A stretch of 64,000 bases of DNA from Paenibacillus monticola (GCF_009664975.1 NZ_WJXB01000002.1:372001-436000), one strand, 5' to 3'. Positions 1 through 8,256 are shown, counted from the first letter of the stretch. The notes: generated by a model not told the origin, from the letters alone. Numbers and translations: made by a program.

Positions 1-959
1 CAGCGCTCGTCGAGGATATTTTAGCCGCCATCAAGCTTAACCCTTCAGTCCCAGTGATGGTTAAAGACCGTGGAGAGATGCCCATCGTTGAGGCGATGCT
101 TCGGCACTTCGAAATCACCCATATCACAGTCGGAATGCTTCAGTTTGTTCAGGAACACTCGCGCAGCAGCATGTTGGGTGAGCTTCTTAAGAGTGAGAAT
201 AAAACACAACTAAAGAAATGGCTGGGGGGACATCAGCTGGTCGATTTATTGCAGGAGTTTCCGGTAACTATTCTTGCGACTGAATTTATCCAATGTCTCA
301 AAGCTATGCAGCCGCGCTTGTATTCCATATCATCAAGCCCGAAGGCCAATCCAGACGAGGTGCATATAACGGTATCGACCGTACGTTATGAAGTAAACGG
401 AAAATCCCGCAAAGGGGTATGCTCCACCTTCCTCGCTGACCATGCCGAACAGCATACTGAAATTCCGATTTTCATTCAAAAGGCGGCCCATTTCCGCCCA
501 CCATCCAACCCGAATGTACCGATGATCATGGTCGGACCGGGTACAGGAGTCGGCCCTTTTCGCGGCTTCCTACAGGAGCGCAAAGCTATCGGGGCCAAGG
601 GCAAGAACTGGTTAATCTTTGGAGAACAGCGAGCGGATAGTGACTTCCTCTTCAAGGATGAGCTTGAGGACCTGCAGAAAGCAGGCTTCCTGAATCGTCT
701 GGATACCGCCTTTTCACGTGACCAGCCTCAAAAAATTTATGTTCAGCATCGTATGATTGAGCATGGGGCGGAGTTATGGGCATGGCTTGCAGCAGGTGCT
801 CACTTTTATGTATGCGGAGATGCCAATAAGATGGCCAAAGAGGTCGATGCTACGCTTAAGAAAATCATTCTGCAGCATAGTGGGATGAACGCGGATGCGA
901 TTGATGATTACGTGAAAGACATGTCGTTAAGCAAACGGTATTCGCGGGATGTATATTAG
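1..959 (+). CDS. cysJ: Sulfite reductase [NADPH] flavoprotein alpha subunit, C-terminal part
   Basis: The reading frame is open from base 3 with no start codon, so the gene begins upstream of the window; about 318 codons are visible. What is present is the FAD/NADPH reductase half of a diflavin reductase: the FAD-contacting RLYSISSSP, the pyrophosphate-binding GPGTGVGPFRGF, the NADPH-site GEQRADSDFLFKDEL, and YVCGDANKMAKEV. It ends in KRYSRDVY, the usual C-terminus of CysJ. In assimilatory sulfate reduction CysJ passes NADPH electrons to the sirohaem subunit CysI, which makes sulfide. cysK lies near 29 kb but not in the same operon. A related P450-reductase-like diflavin protein is the alternative; the C-terminus favours CysJ. 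The flavodoxin-like FMN domain is outside the window. Confidence 0.88.
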   Translation, partial: ALVEDILAAIKLNPSVPVMVKDRGEMPIVEAMLRHFEITHITVGMLQFVQEHSRSSMLGELLKSENKTQLKKWLGGHQLVDLLQEFPVTILATEFIQCLKAMQPRLYSISSSPKANPDEVHITVSTVRYEVNGKSRKGVCSTFLADHAEQHTEIPIFIQKAAHFRPPSNPNVPMIMVGPGTGVGPFRGFLQERKAIGAKGKNWLIFGEQRADSDFLFKDELEDLQKAGFLNRLDTAFSRDQPQKIYVQHRMIEHGAELWAWLAAGAHFYVCGDANKMAKEVDATLKKIILQHSGMNADAIDDYVKDMSLSKRYSRDVY

Positions 960-965
960 TCAAGA

Positions 966-1000
966 AGAAACCTTGATCATTAAGACTGATCAAGGTTTCT
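966..1000. terminator. Bidirectional intrinsic terminator
   Basis: Perfect 14-bp inverted repeat (AGAAACCTTGATCA and its complement) with a 7-base loop, followed by a T-rich stretch. It sits between the convergent cysJ and the permease remnant; the stop codon of the latter (980-982) lies in the loop. Confidence 0.8.
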
Positions 1001-1975
1001 TACTTTTCCAATATATTGATTAGATAATTCCAAGAGATATTTACCCAGTAGAAAATAGGGATATTGCAACCAAAGGATCCGTTGATTATCAAGAAATAAA
1101 TCTTGAGAATCCACTGTAAGGATCACAAGGTATACCAGAATAAAACTAATAGCTACATATCCAAAACATTTACGTATTGAATCTATCTTCATTCCGATGC
1201 TCGATACCCACAGCAATAATCCTGCGGATACACTGAAGCCCAGCACCTTTAACAACGGTGTTAAATATTGAATCTCGGGCTTTTCTTTTAGAATATAAAT
1301 AACCTGTGTAACCTCTTTCAAGTTCGCTTCATATACCCTTTTCCAAGATTCAAAATCTGACCAGCGGCTTGGGATCAAACTTGGAGGGATCGTTACCGGA
1401 CCTTTAGTGCTTAGGAATATAGCGGTAACCAAGGACAGAACGGCTCCAGCCCAAAAGAGCACTCTGAAGAACGGCTTATTTTTTAGCACAGCAGCTCTTG
1501 TTATAAATGCTATACAGATTATGAAGGAAATAATCACGGGTAATATCCCGGATAACAAGACGGCCAGACTCTTAAATATTTGATAATCTACTGGATTGGC
1601 GGTTATACCATGCTGGTCGGTGAAACGGCCTATGACTGCCTCTCGCTCCATTTTATCCATACCGTCTGTATCTGCAGCCAGCGCTTTAACGGTCAGTTCT
1701 GCTTGGCTATCAAGTGGAACTACAACAGTAGACACTCCATCTCTTAACAATCCTCGAATCGTATATTCTTGATCGTCTAGAGTAACTTTATAGCCTGTAA
1801 CTTCAGTAGTGCCAAATAAGGCATACGCAACATCACTGGATAATAAGATACCTTCTTTATCGTCTTCCTGCAGTGAAACCGTACTTTCCAGAACAAGCGA
1901 TGAATTGCCGGATATAGCAGCAAAGAACACTTTGGTTTAGGTCTTTGCATTGCCTATGAGATCGTAAAGCTTCAT
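980..1975 (-). pseudogene. ABC transporter permease (MacB-like) remnant with internal deletion
   Basis: An open frame of 316 codons (GTG at 1928-1930) encodes part of a MacB-like periplasmic domain (ILLSSDVAYALFGTTEVTG..., then YTIRGLL) followed by about four membrane segments. The frame lacks the first membrane helix such permeases need. Directly upstream and in the same frame, an ATG at 1973-1975 starts MKLYDLIGNAKT, resembling the first residues of such permeases, then hits TAA at 1937-1939. The simplest reading is an internal deletion joining the first 11-12 codons to the distal part. The ATG overlaps a TGA (ATGA) that ends another short frame finishing in FTVKVPL, a remnant of a translationally coupled upstream gene. 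The C-terminal membrane part is not a standard FtsX domain, so the exact family is uncertain. Confidence 0.6.
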
Positions 1976-2044
1976 AAGGGAACCTTAACGGTAAAAGATA
2001 CCGCGGGTGGTGGTGCTACATTTGTGATTGCTTTAAATATCTTT

Positions 2045-2845
2045 TTACTCTTTATAGGCAAGTATAATGTCAACAGATAGCTCTTCTTGAAATAGCCCAG
2101 TAGTAGAGAAATCATCCAAAGTCTGACGCATATCATTTTCAAAGAGATCCACATTATTCCCTAACAGACGCCTGGATGCAAACGAAGTGGAGTATAGGTT
2201 GCCGATTATCGAATCGATAGTCCAGATGTGAGTGTAGCTCGGCAATGAATGACTTTCCACTCTTTTGAATGGAGATCTTGAAAGGATGTCCTCATAGTTT
2301 TCTCCTGGAGGAGTGAATGTACTGTTTCCTGCTATTCTTTCCTCCCCTAACCAACGCCTTACAACTTCGTTCACTTTTTGTTGCCAGCTCTGCGGCTCCT
2401 CTTTTTTATGACTATTATCTATTATTGCAATCCCGCCGTTACTGGCAACGTTATTGTACAAAAGATCCAGCACTCTATCCCTATCCATCCAATGAAAGGC
2501 TTTCGCAATCGTAACAAGCCGGAATTCTCCAAACTCCGCGGTTATATCCTCCGCCTTGCCATTTAACCATTGAATATTATCCACCCGAAATTCAGTAGCT
2601 AAGCGCTTTGCTTCATCAAGCATCTCAGATTCAGTATCTAGGCCCATAATTTGTTGAAACCAATCCGTGAATCTCAAGGCAAACTGACCGCTCCCACAGC
2701 CTAAATCGAGCATACGCCCTGCACCATCCAGTGCAAATTGATCCACTAAGTACCGAACAAGTGATGAAGGATATAAGGGGCGATACCGTGAATAATAGGA
2801 GGCTGTTCCTTTAAATAATTCCATACCATAATCTTTGGCTGCCAT
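2045..2845 (-). CDS. Class I SAM-dependent methyltransferase
   Basis: A 266-residue protein of the methyltransferase type 11 fold. The N-terminal YYSRYRPLYP leads into motif I, MLDLGCGSGQFALRF (about residues 45-59), then the acidic motif II region MGLDTESEMLDEAKRLA and motif IV VTIAKAFHWMDRDRV. The AFHWMD element is common in methyltransferases related to trans-aconitate and UbiE-like enzymes. The substrate cannot be told from sequence. The start ATG is preceded by AAGGTGAGAAG. It is followed by the decayed permease remnant and preceded by a phosphoesterase gene 42 bp away on the same strand, which may be cotranscribed. Confidence 0.85.
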   Translation of the reverse strand: MAAKDYGMELFKGTASYYSRYRPLYPSSLVRYLVDQFALDGAGRMLDLGCGSGQFALRFTDWFQQIMGLDTESEMLDEAKRLATEFRVDNIQWLNGKAEDITAEFGEFRLVTIAKAFHWMDRDRVLDLLYNNVASNGGIAIIDNSHKKEEPQSWQQKVNEVVRRWLGEERIAGNSTFTPPGENYEDILSRSPFKRVESHSLPSYTHIWTIDSIIGNLYSTSFASRRLLGNNVDLFENDMRQTLDDFSTTGLFQEELSVDIILAYKE

Positions 2846-2887
2846 CTTCTCACCTTACCTATGAAAAATGTCGGATCAAACTTACAA

Positions 2888-3619
2888 TTAGTCTTTAAGC
2901 CCTCTGTACTTGGCGGTTCTAAGTTCTTTCATATAGGGCTCCAACATAGGCATATCTACATCCACGGCCTGCTGAATGGCTAACTCAATATCATAGGGTA
3001 CCCTTATAAATTGTATATTCAGAGGTGCCAGAGACAAAGCTCCGTACTCCCCCTCCATAATTACATATGAAGCTTGCGTTAAATCCAGTGGATTTCCCAC
3101 ACTCCCCACATTAAATAAAATCTTACCCTCCAGGTTCTGAAGATACGCATTATGAATATCTCCATAGCCAACAACATCTGCTTGTTTCGGTTCTGCACAT
3201 AACTCTGAGGATTCGAATAATGAGATTCGTTTGTCGTAATCATCCCAAGGCTGGACTCGTTCATACAAACTGCGAGGTGAAGCGTGGAACAATCGTATAT
3301 ATTTACCGCTCATCATAAATTCAATTGAAAAGGACAGCGAACCCAAGTAATCCAAACGCGCTTTACCCATAACTTGTTGATGCCACTTTGCTGCAGTATA
3401 TTCACTTTCCCGGGTCATTAGATCATCCCAGTTCCCCATAATGATTAGTTCGCAATGCTCTTTGACTATATCAAGCGCCAGATCAGAGTTCGGCCCTTTA
3501 CCGACGATATCCCCAAGACAAAATATTCTAGTAATCCCACGTTGTTGAATGTCAGCCAATACGGCTTCCAGAGCCGTTATATTTCCATGAATATCAGAGA
3601 TTATTGCAATGCTATCCAC
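2888..3619 (-). CDS. Calcineurin-like metallophosphoesterase (YfcE/MJ0936-type)
   Basis: A 243-residue cytosolic phosphoesterase with metal ligands in the usual order: ISDIHGN (Asp9, His11), CLGDIVGKGP (Asp37), MGNWDD (Asn63), RLFHASP and GYGDIHNAYL near residue 150. This is the Metallophos_2 class, which includes phosphodiesterases and phosphatases of broad specificity. The start is GTG with a GGAGG site 6 bases upstream. The ligand set looks complete, so the enzyme should be active. Substrate unknown. Confidence 0.85.
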   Translation of the reverse strand: MDSIAIISDIHGNITALEAVLADIQQRGITRIFCLGDIVGKGPNSDLALDIVKEHCELIIMGNWDDLMTRESEYTAAKWHQQVMGKARLDYLGSLSFSIEFMMSGKYIRLFHASPRSLYERVQPWDDYDKRISLFESSELCAEPKQADVVGYGDIHNAYLQNLEGKILFNVGSVGNPLDLTQASYVIMEGEYGALSLAPLNIQFIRVPYDIELAIQQAVDVDMPMLEPYMKELRTAKYRGLKD

Positions 3620-3675
3620 TTAGATCCTCCGTTTGTTCCTAGCAGCTTGTATACAGCTGTTTAGTTTATTTGGGT

Positions 3676-3756
3676 TTATACTTTCTTATCAATGATATGC
3701 TTATTATTCTTGATATCTTTCCGCAGCAGTCTGATTTCCTGAATCAACACATCCAT
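3676..3756 (-). other. Short 26-codon reading frame, possible gene-end remnant
   Basis: An ATG-initiated frame of 26 codons, MDVLIQEIRLLRKDIKNNKH then IIDKKV, in the gap between the phosphoesterase and DUF2569 genes. The heptad-like pattern of Ile/Leu with charged residues suggests a short amphipathic helix. The frame is open upstream for eight more codons with no good ribosome site, so it is more likely the 3' remnant of a lost gene than a working peptide. Confidence 0.25.
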
Positions 3757-3815
3757 TTTGGCCGCCGACTTTGATCCGTCTATAGCACTTCATTTGTCTA
3801 ACTCCTGTTCTTGAA

Positions 3816-4322
3816 TTATTTGATAAACGTATTATAAACTCGATCTGATTTAGTAAAGTAAGGAATCCATATCGCACATGCAACGGCAGATTTAAATATA
3901 CCTCTTATAGATTCCCCATTACCAAGTTCCCTCGCAAGGGGAATTTGATACATGAGAATGAAATCAATGATGCCAATGATCAGACTAGCACTATAAAAGA
4001 TAATCATGAGCCGGGGAAATATCATCTTTTTACTATAGAAGTTAAATAAGATATATATAGAAAATACGAGAAAAGTGAAGTTATATAGGGCTTCAAATAT
4101 AATTACAGGCTTCCACAAAACATGATAATATTCAGATTGTTTGGAAGTCAGTGTATTCCAAGTCTCAGCTCCAAAGGCTGGTAAGGAATACTGAAATAAC
4201 TGTACCAATAACATTATCATGGTAACATAGAGTCCGATATGGATTAGAACTAGCCATCCCCCTAGTCCCGATTTGCCTAAAGGCCGATACTGATATTTCT
4301 CTTCTTGTTTAACCGCTTCCAT
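3816..4322 (-). CDS. DUF2569 family membrane protein
   Basis: A 168-residue integral membrane protein with four hydrophobic segments: about residues 20-45 (GGWLVLIHIGLYVTMIMLL), 70-95, 100-120 and 140-158. The opening LGGWL and the closing IPYFTKSDRVYNTFIK fit DUF2569, whose members end in a similar YFxxSxRVxxTF. Function of the family is not established. The ribosome site is weak (AAGGGACGTG, 6 bases from ATG). It stands alone between terminators. Confidence 0.75.
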   Translation of the reverse strand: MEAVKQEEKYQYRPLGKSGLGGWLVLIHIGLYVTMIMLLVQLFQYSLPAFGAETWNTLTSKQSEYYHVLWKPVIIFEALYNFTFLVFSIYILFNFYSKKMIFPRLMIIFYSASLIIGIIDFILMYQIPLARELGNGESIRGIFKSAVACAIWIPYFTKSDRVYNTFIK

Positions 4323-4422
4323 TGAAACACGTCCCTTACATTTTATTTCTCTATATATTCAATATTCATCCTCCAATCCCTTCTTTCTCCATTATTCGCT
4401 ATATAATGCTACTTATCTACGC

Positions 4423-4458
4423 AAAAAAAGACCAGAAGCACGTTGTCACGTTCTGATC
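4423..4458 (-). terminator. Intrinsic terminator after the Rrf2-family gene
   Basis: On the minus strand an 8-bp stem (GATCAGAA with TTCTGGTC, one G-T pair) closes a 13-base loop and is followed by seven T residues. It lies 28 bp past the Rrf2 stop codon. Confidence 0.7.
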
Positions 4459-4485
4459 TTTCAGCACCACTATAATATAAAAAAT

Positions 4486-4908
4486 TTAAGAAACAGGGAT
4501 TTCATTTACTATTTGTTCTAGCGTAACCTCTTGGAGGACACTCTCCATCGCTTTCTGGGCGAGTGAGAACACGGGGACAATCGCACCCGCGATGTTCTTG
4601 CCCACGGGACAGTCGGGATTGGGATGTTCATGTACAGCGAACAGGGAGTCCTCTTCCACCGCATTTACCGCTTTGTAGATCTGAAGTAATGAAATTTCGC
4701 TTACACTACGCGTAAGTTTGGCTCCTGCAACGCCTGGGCGGACGTCCACCAGACCTGCTTTGTGAAGCATGCTAGTTATCCGGCGGATAACTACTGGATT
4801 AGTATTGACGCTGCTGGCTATCCATTCCGATGTGCTTTTACCGTCTTTATTACTGTCGATCAATGTCAAAATATGAATAGCAACCGCAAATCGGGTGCTG
4901 ATGTTCAT
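4486..4908 (-). CDS. Rrf2-family transcriptional regulator (YwnA-like)
   Basis: A 140-residue protein read from the ATG at 4906-4908, which has an AAAGGAG site 8 bases upstream; an upstream in-frame start would add 29 residues and has no such site. It opens with MNISTRFAVAIHILTLI, then an HTH in the STSEWIASSVNTNPVVIRR region (residues 25-43) and a wing near VRPGVAGAKLTR. NsrR and IscR hold an Fe-S cluster with three cysteines, but this protein has one (Cys100), so a cluster is unlikely; YwnA-like members also lack it. A repeat copy (4929-5041) forms most of its leader. Confidence 0.85.
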   Translation of the reverse strand: MNISTRFAVAIHILTLIDSNKDGKSTSEWIASSVNTNPVVIRRITSMLHKAGLVDVRPGVAGAKLTRSVSEISLLQIYKAVNAVEEDSLFAVHEHPNPDCPVGKNIAGAIVPVFSLAQKAMESVLQEVTLEQIVNEIPVS

Positions 4909-4928
4909 GGGAGTCACTCCTTTTGTCC

Positions 4929-5041
4929 AAATATAAGAATTTATATGTTGCACACGATAACTTATCCTTATATTTCTCGAAGAAACGGATGCCATCCCTA
5001 AAAGGACGGCAAAGCCGTTTCTTCTTGTCAGGTGACAAGTA
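4929..5041 (-). repeat. Dispersed intergenic repeat, copy A
   Basis: About 113 bp that match, in reverse orientation, the element at 60861-60972. Shared blocks are an ACCTGACA box, a hairpin AAGAAACGG...CCGTTTCTT (4980-4988 with 5015-5023), CGAGAAATATAAGGAT, and ACATATAAATTCTTAT. A second possible stem pairs AAATATAAG with CTTATATTT. It lies in the 5' leader of the Rrf2-family gene and ends about 6 bp before its ribosome site. A transcribed regulatory leader or a small MITE-like element are both possible. Confidence 0.75.
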
Positions 5042-5064
5042 GATGCAACAATAATAGTTACATT

Positions 5065-5886
5065 TCAGCCCCTTGTCAACCCCATGAGTAAGAGGAGGTC
5101 AGCAACCTGTTGGTCATATTTTTTACTCAGCCTTGTTTTACCTAGGTTACTCTTCACAATCTTGCTGATCCGAGCATCGCCGCTCTCTGCGAAACGCCGC
5201 AGCATAGCAAATCCAGCCTCCGGTTCACTCGCTACGAATACGCTGAGACTATATTCCAGCCCTTTGGATAATACGCGAAAATGCTCCCGGTCGCTTGGCA
5301 CTCCCGTACTTAATAGTAATTCCTCCATAATTCCAGCCGCAAGATTAAGGCAATACACGGTGTTCTCTTGTATCTTAAGCAAGGGCGGATGAGCCAATGC
5401 TGCTACAAAAGCCCGCTGCTCCAGCATGTTAGCATCCACTCTCCATGTATCCAACAGCTGCCGCAGGAGTGAAAAGTCAAACTCTCCGATGTTTTGCATG
5501 GACATTGCCGCCGCTTCGCGCATCCGCCACCTGGAATCATTCATGGCGGATTGAATCATAGCCTGAATTACGCAGCGCCGTTCTTCCTCTGCATACCCAT
5601 AATACGCTCCGGCTGCACAGACGGCATTGAACGGCAAAAACTCGCGGGGCTCATTTGTCCCTGCATCTGCTTCGGCAATATTAGCCCAAACTAGAAGTAG
5701 ATCCCAGGCAATTTCCGTTACTGCCGAATGGCTATAAAGCTGTGCAAAGCTCTCTGCCAGACCCAGATTGGCCCGTGGTCCAGGCAGATTGCTCTCCTGC
5801 CGCATATATCCGGCAAGGTCTTCCCACTGTTCCTTATCGTTGATCCATTGCTGAAATGGCGCTAGCGTATTCTTGAGCCCACTCAT
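5065..5886 (-). CDS. HEAT-repeat-like alpha-helical protein
   Basis: A 273-residue soluble protein made almost entirely of paired helices; the segment SRWRMREAAAMSMQNIGEFD near residue 125 is a typical HEAT-repeat turn, and similar units (LEQRAFVAALAHPPLL, RISKIVKSNLGKTRL) follow. Such scaffolds bind proteins or, in the AlkD group, damaged DNA, but I see no catalytic residues that would decide. The start ATG follows CGGAGGGACC. It is 20 bp upstream of the AhpD-like gene on the same strand, so the two are probably cotranscribed. Function unknown. Confidence 0.65.
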   Translation of the reverse strand: MSGLKNTLAPFQQWINDKEQWEDLAGYMRQESNLPGPRANLGLAESFAQLYSHSAVTEIAWDLLLVWANIAEADAGTNEPREFLPFNAVCAAGAYYGYAEEERRCVIQAMIQSAMNDSRWRMREAAAMSMQNIGEFDFSLLRQLLDTWRVDANMLEQRAFVAALAHPPLLKIQENTVYCLNLAAGIMEELLLSTGVPSDREHFRVLSKGLEYSLSVFVASEPEAGFAMLRRFAESGDARISKIVKSNLGKTRLSKKYDQQVADLLLLMGLTRG

Positions 5887-5906
5887 CCTTGGTCCCTCCG
5901 ATTGTT

Positions 5907-6227
5907 CTACTCCGTATCATAAGCTTGCAGCGCGATAGGCAAAGCCTGAATCACAACGTTCCCTACTGCCGGAAGACCGATCAGGACTGCGCTTATAATT
6001 TCCTCACGAGTTGCGCCTAGTGATTTCGCATGTTTCACATGAAAGGGCAGCCCACTATCCAGTCTAGCTGCGGCAAGAACCGCAATATAGGCGATCTCTT
6101 CCGTTTTGGGGTCAAGCTTGCTTGCTGCCTCAAGTTTCTGAACGGTCTCCATCCATGCCTGCTGCTGTTCCGGCGCATCCTTCATAAAGGTCAAAAAGGC
6201 ATTGCTTACTCGCGGTAAATCCCCCAT
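5907..6227 (-). CDS. Carboxymuconolactone decarboxylase-like (AhpD fold) protein without CxxC
   Basis: A 106-residue all-helical protein of the AhpD/CMD fold: KLDPKTEEIAYIAVLAAARL, then FHVKHAKSLGATREEIISAV and GLPAVGNVVIQALPIAL. AhpD-type peroxidase partners carry a CxxC pair followed by His just before this helix. Here the segment reads RLDSGLPFHVKHA: the His residues remain but both cysteines are absent, so a thiol peroxidase role is unlikely. It lies 13 bp upstream... downstream order: it follows the methionine aminopeptidase gene on the minus strand with a 13-bp gap and is probably in its operon. Confidence 0.75.
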   Translation of the reverse strand: MGDLPRVSNAFLTFMKDAPEQQQAWMETVQKLEAASKLDPKTEEIAYIAVLAAARLDSGLPFHVKHAKSLGATREEIISAVLIGLPAVGNVVIQALPIALQAYDTE

Positions 6228-6240
6228 TGTTAACCCTCCC

Positions 6241-6987
6241 TTACGCGCTTGTCAGAATAATCGGCTCACCCTTGGTCACGATAATGGTATGCTCATACTG
6301 AGCTACTCTACTGTTGTCTCCCACACTGAGTGTCCAGCCGTCTGCCTGCTGTTCTACATAATCTACTCCAGTAGAGAGAAATGGCTCAATCGTAATCACC
6401 TGTCCCTCCTTCAGAATTGCAGTCCCCCGCGGATTGTAAAACGGCAGAATTTCAAAAGGTTTCTCATGCAGGGACTTACCGATCCCATGACTACACAGAT
6501 TTCGCACTACTCTATATCCGTGTTTACGGGCTTCCTGTTCCATCACTCGGCCAATCTCATTAACCTTCATGCCAGCTCTGAGATGATTGATCACACTCAT
6601 CATCGTTTCTTCCGTACTGCGGCACAGGTGCAGAATCTTATCATCATATGGAGGCAGTTGAAAAGAAACACCAGCGTCTCCATAATACCCATTCAGTTCA
6701 GCCGAGACATCGATATTGATCAAGTCACCAGCCTCAATCACTCTAGGGCCTGGAATCCCATGTGCTACCTCTTCATTGACACTGATACAGGTGCTGCCTG
6801 GAAAATTGTATGTAACCTTGGGAGCGGACTTGGCACCAAATTGCTCCAGTATTTCTGCGCCCAGCTGATCAAGCTCGGCCGTCGTCATGCCGGGCACTAC
6901 TTTTTTCTTCATTTCAGCAATAGTATAGCCTACCACTTTGCCCGCTGCTTTTAATCCGATCAAGTCCTTCTCTGTGTCACTCGTCAT
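6241..6987 (-). CDS. map: Methionine aminopeptidase, type I
   Basis: A 248-residue cytosolic metalloprotease that removes N-terminal Met from new proteins. All five metal ligands of the family are visible: Asp93 (INIDVS), Asp104 (YGDAG), His167 (CSHGIG), Glu201 (TIEPF) and Glu232 (YEHTI), plus the substrate-site His76 (EVAHGIPG). Length matches the short Bacillus YflG/MapB-type enzymes. It is not next to ribosomal protein or adk genes, where the essential bacterial map usually sits, so this is probably the second, accessory copy. It heads a likely operon with the CMD-like and HEAT-like genes. Confidence 0.92.
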   Translation of the reverse strand: MTSDTEKDLIGLKAAGKVVGYTIAEMKKKVVPGMTTAELDQLGAEILEQFGAKSAPKVTYNFPGSTCISVNEEVAHGIPGPRVIEAGDLINIDVSAELNGYYGDAGVSFQLPPYDDKILHLCRSTEETMMSVINHLRAGMKVNEIGRVMEQEARKHGYRVVRNLCSHGIGKSLHEKPFEILPFYNPRGTAILKEGQVITIEPFLSTGVDYVEQQADGWTLSVGDNSRVAQYEHTIIVTKGEPIILTSA

Positions 6988-7011
6988 CTAGCTCACTTTC
7001 CTCTCGCATCT

Positions 7012-7758
7012 TTACTTGTTCAGTTTCTGAAATGATGTCCCGTCCCACTGAAAAACACTTTCCGCCTGCTTGCCCACTGCATTATCGTAAAAGCTTGTTT
7101 TAAAGCTATGCTCATCTACTCTATCCAGCATTACGGAATACCTCTCAGGGCTGCTGATAACTAGCTCAGCCTCAGGCTCAACCCTTAGCTCATCAATGGC
7201 ATTATCTTTACCAAATGTAAACAACTTATAGATAGAGTTATTGCTGGAACCATATTGCCCGATAGTAAAGTCGTTGTGGGAGAGGGTCATCGGACCTGTG
7301 ACTGAGACCTTAGCATCTACAGATGTTGCACCAGTGGTATCAGAGGATCCCGAGATGAGATCTCTGAGTATATCGGAGTTTTTTACCGGAATCGAGTAGC
7401 CTTTGCCGCTGTTCTCAGCAGAAACAAGCAGACCATTATATCCCTTTTGTTCCCCCAGAGCCAGATAGTACTGTTCCGTATAACCATCTCCATAAGTCAG
7501 CACCATATCAAATTCAGGTTCGTAATCTAGCTCGCCGGAAAGTTTCTTACTTGTGTTCATCGCTTGCGCCATTGTCTTAATAAACGCAGCTTCTGTATAT
7601 ACTTTGGCCTGAATCGGGTCCTGCTGTTCCTGTCCAACCCGATGCTGGCTGAGGGAAATCTCGGTGATCCACTTCGCATTAATGAATCCAAATGCATTCT
7701 GACATCCGCTTAATACCAAACCTAAAAGTAAAGGTACAATTAGAAATAACCGCCTAAT
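7012..7758 (-). CDS. Predicted lipoprotein of unknown function
   Basis: The N-terminus RRLFLIVPLLLGLVLSGC is a textbook lipoprotein signal with lipobox LSGC, so the mature protein should be anchored outside the membrane. The rest (about 230 residues) is beta-rich with no domain I recognise. The start is ambiguous. No ATG is in frame. An in-frame TTG at 7791 overlaps a TATAAT -10 box (7791-7796), and a GTG at 7767 abuts GGAG directly. An ATT at 7756-7758 lies 8 bases after GGAGG and gives a standard MRR n-region, so it is listed here as most likely. Confidence 0.7.
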   Translation of the reverse strand: MRRLFLIVPLLLGLVLSGCQNAFGFINAKWITEISLSQHRVGQEQQDPIQAKVYTEAAFIKTMAQAMNTSKKLSGELDYEPEFDMVLTYGDGYTEQYYLALGEQKGYNGLLVSAENSGKGYSIPVKNSDILRDLISGSSDTTGATSVDAKVSVTGPMTLSHNDFTIGQYGSSNNSIYKLFTFGKDNAIDELRVEPEAELVISSPERYSVMLDRVDEHSFKTSFYDNAVGKQAESVFQWDGTSFQKLNK

Positions 7759-7866
7759 GGTAACCACCTCCAAGACATATGTATAACCCAATTATAACAG
7801 TGTCCAGAAGTGAAGAGAAATGTCTGTACAGAGATTGAGATACTCCCTGCGCATCAATTTTCAGAA

Positions 7867-8166
7867 TTAATTCGGATCAAGCGGATACTTCTGCCCATTC
7901 TTGACCATTTTGTTGCGAATGATGGTCTCGATATCGAAATCCATGCTATCCGCCATTGTAATGCAGTAGATGAGCACATCCGCCAGCTCGTCCCCGATTT
8001 CTTCGCGTTTGTTCTGTGCCGGTTCATGCCAGTCCCCCCACTGAAAATGCTCCAGAAGCTCCGAAGCTTCAAGGCTGATGGAGATCGCGATATCTTTAGG
8101 GTTGTTGCGCTTTGTCCAGCCGCGCACATCGCGGAACCGGATAACGTCGGCAATTAGTTCATTCAT
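7867..8166 (-). CDS. MazG-like nucleotide pyrophosphohydrolase
   Basis: A 99-residue all-alpha NTP pyrophosphohydrolase. The metal-binding pattern is visible as ISISLEASELLEHFQW (ExxE) and EEIGDELADVLIYC (ExxD), which is the MazG/dCTPase arrangement. Single-domain members of about 100 residues hydrolyse damaged or excess dNTPs to the monophosphate; the closest described type is the RS21-C6/dCTPase-like group. The start ATG follows AAAAGGAG. It is a separate unit between a lipoprotein gene and a GDSL hydrolase gene. Confidence 0.88.
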   Translation of the reverse strand: MNELIADVIRFRDVRGWTKRNNPKDIAISISLEASELLEHFQWGDWHEPAQNKREEIGDELADVLIYCITMADSMDFDIETIIRNKMVKNGQKYPLDPN

Positions 8167-8220
8167 TGTATATTCTCCTTTTAAGCTCCATTACTGGGGC
8201 TATTATTGTTTTACAATTTG

Positions 8221-8256
8221 AAAAAAAGACCGAATCCGCTAGTTGGATAACGGTTC
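8221..8256 (-). terminator. Intrinsic terminator after the GDSL hydrolase gene
   Basis: On the minus strand an interrupted stem (GAACCG pairing with CGGTC/CGGATTC, and an inner ATCC/GGAT) is followed by seven T residues at 8221-8227. It is 50 bp past the stop codon of the upstream gene. Confidence 0.55.

Noticed and set aside
6202-6954. Plus-strand 250-codon open frame
   Set aside because: Antisense of the methionine aminopeptidase gene, which has all metal ligands.
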